Positions 15,892 through 20,411 of a stretch of DNA of 20,411 nt are shown in pieces; the first letter of the stretch is position 1, and every line of letters begins with the position of its first letter. Source of the DNA: an uncultured Lachnoanaerobaculum sp. (GTDB taxonomy: Bacteria; Bacillota; Clostridia; Lachnospirales; Lachnospiraceae); NCBI GenBank assembly GCA_916720285.1, contig CAKAQP010000020.1, positions 1-20,411 of the forward strand. Direction: 5' to 3'. Both the position numbers and the translations under genes were made by a program. The notes below the pieces were generated by a model. The model saw only the letters and a program-made list of their open reading frames with translations, was not told the DNA's origin and made no database searches.

Positions 15892-16578
15892 TTATTTAAA
15901 AATTTTCTTTAAAACCACACCGCTACCTATCATAGACAGGATAAAAGCGGAAAATACTATCATAATTCTTTTAGACATATCCATAAAGAAGCCCTGTGGC
16001 ACTATATTTATCAAATTGTCGGTAGCCGGGTCAAGCATCCACAAATCATTGTTAAAAAAGATATGGTGGAAGATTATAAAATATTTTTCAAAATCTCCGG
16101 CAATAAGAAATACCAAAACGGCAGTTATGGCCAGAGTAATTAAAGTGCCGAATGTAAGTACATTTGACAGAAATGAAAATACCTTACCCTTTAATAATTT
16201 TACCGCTATAATGCAAAGAATACCGACTGCTATAAGTATATATCGAAGATAAACAGCTCCCACAAAAAGACCTCGTACATCCTCCATATGCGCAACCTCT
16301 CTTTCATTAAAGAAGGCCGTGTCGGGGATTCCTGCGATATTTGCATTTATATCGGAGAGCTTTTCTCTGTCACCTTTCAGATAGCTCATCATTTCTTTTG
16401 TAACATTCATAAGATCCGGCATTGAAATATCCACATAGCTTGTTACAGCATATTTCTTATATTCTTTTTCATAAAAAGAGAAGTCGGAATATGCCGCAAT
16501 TTCTATGGATGTAACCAATACGATAAACATCAGTGAAAAGCTTAAAATAATTCCTAAAAAGAATCTAAGTATTTTCAT
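15892..16578 (-). CDS. DUF1461 (TIGR01906-type) integral membrane protein
   Basis: This 228-residue membrane protein has an N-terminal helix (about 5-28), an extracytoplasmic segment (about 30-108) and four further helices (about 109-130, 138-160, 168-190 and 205-225). The E-x-x-HM-x-DVR motif lies before the second helix, and the long FHHIFFNNDLWMLDPATDNLI region precedes the last helix. Both are hallmarks of the DUF1461/TIGR01906 family, whose function is unknown. The open frame can be extended to a TTG at 16593, but AAGGA (16589-16585) favours the ATG at 16578. That ATG overlaps the V-ATPase subunit D stop codon by one base (TAATG). The coupling suggests co-production with the ATPase. Whether it acts with the ATPase is not known. 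Confidence 0.88.
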   Translation of the reverse strand: MKILRFFLGIILSFSLMFIVLVTSIEIAAYSDFSFYEKEYKKYAVTSYVDISMPDLMNVTKEMMSYLKGDREKLSDINANIAGIPDTAFFNEREVAHMEDVRGLFVGAVYLRYILIAVGILCIIAVKLLKGKVFSFLSNVLTFGTLITLAITAVLVFLIAGDFEKYFIIFHHIFFNNDLWMLDPATDNLINIVPQGFFMDMSKRIMIVFSAFILSMIGSGVVLKKIFK

Positions 16579-17195
16579 TATGCATCCTTCCAAGACTTTA
16601 TAACCTTCAACCTGGTGAATTCCTCACGATCCTTTTCTTCCAAAGCATTCGTGATACTCTTTGTGAGATTTTCATAGGTTGGAATAGTGATATTCTTTAA
16701 GGCATTGGCTCTTTTTTGAGTCTTTTTAATATTTCTTGCCAGACGATAAGCGGAATTTTCTATCATGGAGAGTCTTACGGTAAGTCTTTTTACTTCATTG
16801 AAGCATTCTCTGGCTTTATCAAGTGACTCTCTTGTAGCGTAATAAGCATATGTAGGCTCCATGGGAGAATCATCAAATCTTACAAGAGGTATTTCAGTAC
16901 CCATTACCGACCTGGTTTTTATCTGTATACTGTCTTCAACAGGCACCGAACCTGCGATATCCGATACGAAGTCGATACCCAATTCGATATTTGCATACAT
17001 CAGTGCCTTGTAAGCGGCACTGAAGGTCGTATCTATTTGTTTTTGGATTTCCTTAGCCTCATCAATCAATCCCATAAGCTCGCGGATAAGAATATTTCTC
17101 TTCTTATCCATCAAGCCATAGCCCTGCCTTGCCAGTGCCAGAGAGTTTTTTGAGGCTATCAAATTACCCTTTGTCGGGAATGTATTAATATTCAT
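16578..17195 (-). CDS. ntpD: V-type ATPase subunit D
   Basis: This is the central-stalk subunit of the V-type (A/V-type) ATPase, 205 residues, which joins the catalytic A3B3 head to the membrane rotor. It shows the family N-terminus (FPTKGNLIASKNSLALARQGYGLMDKKRNIL) and a long antiparallel coiled-coil character at both ends. The late signature RLARNIKKTQKRANALKNI lies near residue 165. Length is normal. The gene follows subunit B after 2 bases and ends in an overlap with the DUF1461 gene. AGAGGA just upstream, inside the end of the B gene, supports the start. Order A-B-D matches other Gram-positive ntp operons. Confidence 0.97.
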   Translation of the reverse strand: MNINTFPTKGNLIASKNSLALARQGYGLMDKKRNILIRELMGLIDEAKEIQKQIDTTFSAAYKALMYANIELGIDFVSDIAGSVPVEDSIQIKTRSVMGTEIPLVRFDDSPMEPTYAYYATRESLDKARECFNEVKRLTVRLSMIENSAYRLARNIKKTQKRANALKNITIPTYENLTKSITNALEEKDREEFTRLKVIKSWKDA

Positions 17196-17197
17196 AT

Positions 17198-18625
17198 TTA
17201 ATCCTCTACTGCAGCAGGAACTATATCACCGTTTGCATCAAGTACTGTCGGCTTATAATACTGATCAAGTACCTTTGTATCTATTCTGTCAAGCTCGCCT
17301 CTAGGCATCAGACCCAGAAGTTTCCATCCGATTTCCAAGGTATCAAATATTGTTCTGTTATCATTAACAGACTGACCGATAAACATCTGCTCAAAGGCTC
17401 TACCGAATATAAGGTATTGTTTATCCGTATCGGACAATTCATCCTCACCGATAACTGATGCAAGTGCTCTGGCATCACCTACCTTAGAGTAGGAAGAGAA
17501 GAGCTGATTTGCAACATCCTGATGGTCCGCTCTTGTAAAGCCTTCACCGATACCGTCCTTCATAAGTCTTGAAAGAGAAGGAAGTACTGAGATAGGAGGA
17601 TAGATTGACTGACCGTTTAAGTCTCTGTCAAGAACTATCTGTCCTTCGGTTATATACCCGGTAAGATCTGGGATCGGGTGAGTGATGTCATCATTCGGCA
17701 TGGTAAGTATCGGAATCTGTGTAACGGAACCGTTCACACCGTTTACAATACCCGCTCTCTCATATATGGTGGCAAGCTCTGAATAAAGATATCCCGGGAA
17801 ACCTTTTCTTGAAGGAATTTCACCCTTTGAAGATGAAACCTCACGCATTGCCTCCGCAAAAGAAGTCATATCCGTAAGTATTACAAGTATATGCATGCCC
17901 TTTTCAAAAGCAAGATACTCGGCAACGGTAAGAGCCACCTTCGGAGTAATAAGTCTTTCAACCACAGGATCGTTTGCAAGATTGATGAATGTGATAACAT
18001 GGTCACTAACACCGCTCTCTGCAAATGTTCTCTGGAAGAAATCAGCCACATCATGCTTTACACCCATGGCTGCAAATACAACCGCAAACTTCTCATCATC
18101 ATTGTTGCTGTCACCCAAAGAAGATTGACGAACAAGCTGTGCCGCAAGTTCATCATGTGGAAGTCCGTTTCCTGAGAATATAGGTAACTTCTGACCTCTG
18201 ATAAGAGTCATAAGTCCGTCGATAGCGGAAATACCGGTTCTGATATAGTTTCTCGGATATTCCCTTGTGACAGGATTTAAAGGTTTTCCGTTTACATCGA
18301 GGGTCTTTTCCGCCTCTACACTTCCAAGTCCGTCGATAGGTTCTCCGATACCGTTGAAAGTTCTTCCGAACATTGCCTCGGAAACACCTATTTCCATAGG
18401 CTTTCCTGTAAGCTTGGTATGTGTATTTCTAAGTGCCATACCGTCGGTTCCTTCAAAAACCTGTATTACCGCTTTGTCACCGTTTATTTCAATGATTTTG
18501 CCAAGACGTCTTTCTTTACCGTTTACGGTCATTTCTACAATCTCATCATAGGCAGCACCCTTGACACCCTCAAGAACTACCAGTGGTCCGTTTATGGAAC
18601 TAAGTCCAAGGTATTCTATTGACAT
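17198..18625 (-). CDS. ntpB: V-type ATPase subunit B
   Basis: This is the non-catalytic nucleotide-binding subunit of the V-type ATPase head, 475 residues. In place of a canonical P-loop it has SGNGLPHDELAAQ (151-163), the B-subunit signature. Other hallmarks are GEPIDGLG, TDMTSFAEAMREVS, the PILTMPNDDITHPIPDLTGYITEGQ region and PSLSRLMKDGIGEG near residue 350, which supplies the arginine to the catalytic interface. The ribosome site GGAGGT overlaps the end of the subunit A gene, and subunit D follows 2 bases after the stop. Length is typical. It should assemble with A as an alternating hexamer. Whether the enzyme pumps protons or sodium cannot be judged, because the rotor gene lies outside the window. 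Confidence 0.98.
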   Translation of the reverse strand: MSIEYLGLSSINGPLVVLEGVKGAAYDEIVEMTVNGKERRLGKIIEINGDKAVIQVFEGTDGMALRNTHTKLTGKPMEIGVSEAMFGRTFNGIGEPIDGLGSVEAEKTLDVNGKPLNPVTREYPRNYIRTGISAIDGLMTLIRGQKLPIFSGNGLPHDELAAQLVRQSSLGDSNNDDEKFAVVFAAMGVKHDVADFFQRTFAESGVSDHVITFINLANDPVVERLITPKVALTVAEYLAFEKGMHILVILTDMTSFAEAMREVSSSKGEIPSRKGFPGYLYSELATIYERAGIVNGVNGSVTQIPILTMPNDDITHPIPDLTGYITEGQIVLDRDLNGQSIYPPISVLPSLSRLMKDGIGEGFTRADHQDVANQLFSSYSKVGDARALASVIGEDELSDTDKQYLIFGRAFEQMFIGQSVNDNRTIFDTLEIGWKLLGLMPRGELDRIDTKVLDQYYKPTVLDANGDIVPAAVED

Positions 18626-18635
18626 GTTTTACCTC

Positions 18636-20402
18636 CTATGCATTCTTTTCAAGTACTTTTTCGTAGAATGTGTCAATATCTTTTTTGTATTGATCCAACA
18701 TCTCGAGCTTATCATTAGGAACATCATACTTTATGGAAGAAACTTTGTCCCAGATACTGTCCTGATGCAAAACACTCATAGGCATGCCCTGATGAACAAG
18801 TGCTTTTGATTTCTGATAGAGATAGAGTATAACATCCATCATTTTGTACTGCTTTATCAGCGGAACACAAGTATCATCCTTGTGGAAGGCGTTTTGCTGA
18901 AGGAAACCTACTCTTATAACCTTCGCTATATCAAGTACAAGTTTTTGATCGTCAGGCAAAACATCCGCACCTATAAGTTTTACTATTTCCATCAGAGATG
19001 CTTCCTGATTGAGTATATATACAAGTCTGTTTCTGTATTCTACAAAGTTCTTATCCACATGCTCAGCATACCAAGGCGCAAGATCTGTCAGGTATTCGGA
19101 ATAGCTGTCAAGCCACTGTATAGCAGGGAAATGTCTTGCATATGCAAGTCTCTTATCAAGTCCCCAGAAACAACGTACAAATCTCTTGGTATTTTGTGTT
19201 ACAGGCTCGGAGAAATCACCACCCTGTGGAGATACCGCACCGATAATTGATACCGAGCCTTCACTTCCGTTTAAGTTTTGCATCATGCCGGCTCTCTCAT
19301 AGAATGCTGAAAGTCTGGAAGCCAGATATGCCGGGAAACCTTCCTCGGCAGGCATTTCCTCAAGTCGTCCTGAGATCTCACGAAGAGCCTCAGCCCATCT
19401 TGATGTTGAGTCCGCCATGATTGCAACATCATAACCCATATCACGGTAGTATTCTGCAAGTGTCAGTCCTGAATAAAGAGATGCCTCTCTGGCTGCAACC
19501 GGCATATTTGAAGTGTTTGCGATAAGAGTTGTTCTGTCCATCAAAGGATTGCCGGTCTTAGGATCGATAAGTTCGGAGAACTCCTCAAGAACCTGAGTCA
19601 TCTCATTTCCACGCTCACCGCAACCGATATAAATAATAATATTTGCATCGGACCATTTTGCAATCTGGTGCTGTGTCATAGTCTTACCTGTACCGAAACC
19701 GCCCGGAACAGCTGCAGTACCTCCCTTCGCAAGAGGGAAGAGGGTATCAAGAATTCTCTGACCGGTAATAAGCGGAACGCTTGCCGGGAATCTCTTCTTT
19801 ATAGGTCTCGGAACACGAATAGGCCAGTGCTGTGTCATGGTGATCGGAATTTCACTGCCGTCTTCAAGCTGCAAAGTGAGAATTTTGTCATTTATCGTAT
19901 ACTCACCGTCTTCAACCACATCCAAAACATAACCCTTAAGGTTTGGAGAGAGCATTACTCTATGTAATATTGCCGGTGTTTCAGGCACCTCGGCAATTAT
20001 GGTTCCGCCGTCTATAGCCTGTCCCGGTTTTACGGTTATATGTGTTTTCCAAAGTTTCTTTGTATCAAGTGAATCCACACTTACACCTCTGGAAATATAG
20101 GTTCCGTCAACCTTTGCAATTTCACTTAAAGGTCTTTCAATACCGTCAAAGATATTGTTAAGGATACCCGGCGCAAGAGTTACGGAAACGGGAGCACCTG
20201 TACCTGTTACAATTTCACCGGGCTTAATTCCGCCGGTTTCCTCATAAACTTCTATGACGGTTGCATCGGAAGTAAGTCCGATTACCTCACCTACAAGATT
20301 TTCTTCTCCTACATATACCATCTCATGCATTTCAAAACCGGAATCATTTGATGTCTTCACTATAGGTCCGTTTATTGCAAATATAATACCTGTAGTTGCC
20401 AT
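18636..20402 (-). CDS. ntpA: V-type ATPase catalytic subunit A
   Basis: This is the catalytic subunit of the V-type ATPase, 588 residues and complete. Walker A is GGFGTGKT (234-241), the catalytic Glu lies in CGERGNEM (261-268), and the Walker B/SRW region is MADSTSRWAEALREISGRLEEMP. The V-type-specific non-homologous insert (about 110-190) precedes QHWPIRVPRP. The N-terminal beta barrel begins TTGIIFAINGPIV, as usual. Only nine bases of upstream sequence are visible (GGT, then six bases, before the ATG), so its ribosome site and the rest of the operon, expected to encode subunits I, K, E, C and F, lie beyond the window. The stop is followed after 10 bases by the subunit B start. Confidence 0.98.
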   Translation of the reverse strand: MATTGIIFAINGPIVKTSNDSGFEMHEMVYVGEENLVGEVIGLTSDATVIEVYEETGGIKPGEIVTGTGAPVSVTLAPGILNNIFDGIERPLSEIAKVDGTYISRGVSVDSLDTKKLWKTHITVKPGQAIDGGTIIAEVPETPAILHRVMLSPNLKGYVLDVVEDGEYTINDKILTLQLEDGSEIPITMTQHWPIRVPRPIKKRFPASVPLITGQRILDTLFPLAKGGTAAVPGGFGTGKTMTQHQIAKWSDANIIIYIGCGERGNEMTQVLEEFSELIDPKTGNPLMDRTTLIANTSNMPVAAREASLYSGLTLAEYYRDMGYDVAIMADSTSRWAEALREISGRLEEMPAEEGFPAYLASRLSAFYERAGMMQNLNGSEGSVSIIGAVSPQGGDFSEPVTQNTKRFVRCFWGLDKRLAYARHFPAIQWLDSYSEYLTDLAPWYAEHVDKNFVEYRNRLVYILNQEASLMEIVKLIGADVLPDDQKLVLDIAKVIRVGFLQQNAFHKDDTCVPLIKQYKMMDVILYLYQKSKALVHQGMPMSVLHQDSIWDKVSSIKYDVPNDKLEMLDQYKKDIDTFYEKVLEKNA

Positions 20403-20411
20403 TATAGTACC

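Overview
The window looks like chromosomal DNA of an AT-rich anaerobic Firmicute, most likely a Lachnospiraceae (a Lachnoanaerobaculum-like oral or gut genus is my guess, with low confidence). Supporting signs are the strong GGAGG ribosome sites, the AraC-type response regulator paired with a YesM/LytS-type kinase, a small membrane protein resembling the Lachnospiraceae DUF6106 family, and a V-type rather than F-type ATPase operon. There are no RNA genes, insertion sequences, CRISPR arrays or phage genes. All the DNA reads as ordinary core or carbohydrate-use chromosome, and no intergenic gap exceeds 300 bases.

Layout. Bases 1-2326 (+) hold a sugar-sensing three-component cassette: the 3' part of a histidine kinase, an AraC-type response regulator, and a membrane-anchored periplasmic-binding-like protein, all tightly packed. 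Bases 2588-4537 (+) encode a complete sucrose-type PTS enzyme IIBCA behind its own promoter. Bases 5918-4583 (-) are a two-gene unit of a PucR/CdaR-type regulator and a small membrane protein, convergent with the PTS gene across a shared terminator. Bases 7123-6011 (-) encode an MsmK/UgpC-type sugar ABC ATPase, divergent from the (+) cluster at 7368-14034: alpha-glucosidase, substrate-binding lipoprotein, two MalF/MalG-type permeases and 4-alpha-glucanotransferase. A second GH13 alpha-glucosidase (15779-14103, -) faces that cluster across a shared terminator. Bases 20402-15892 (-) are the distal end of a V-type ATPase operon (subunits A, B, D), ending in a DUF1461 integral membrane protein.

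How the genes work together. The central block is a malto-/isomalto-oligosaccharide system. The lipoprotein captures the oligosaccharide and the two permeases import it, presumably powered by MsmK, because no other ATPase is present. MalQ then redistributes alpha-1,4-glucan chains, and the two GH13 enzymes release glucose. The residue after the catalytic nucleophile differs between them (Val200 versus Ala200), which suggests a split between alpha-1,6 and alpha-1,4 linkages. The PTS protein is a parallel uptake route whose phospho-sugar hydrolase is not visible here.

Points worth a second look: a consensus promoter that would give the PucR-type gene a leaderless mRNA, with a palindrome on its -35; an in-frame stop followed by a family-like C-terminal tail in the sensor protein; an intrinsic terminator between the binding-protein and permease genes; and the coupling of DUF1461 to the V-ATPase. 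I did not find a clearly new biological system.
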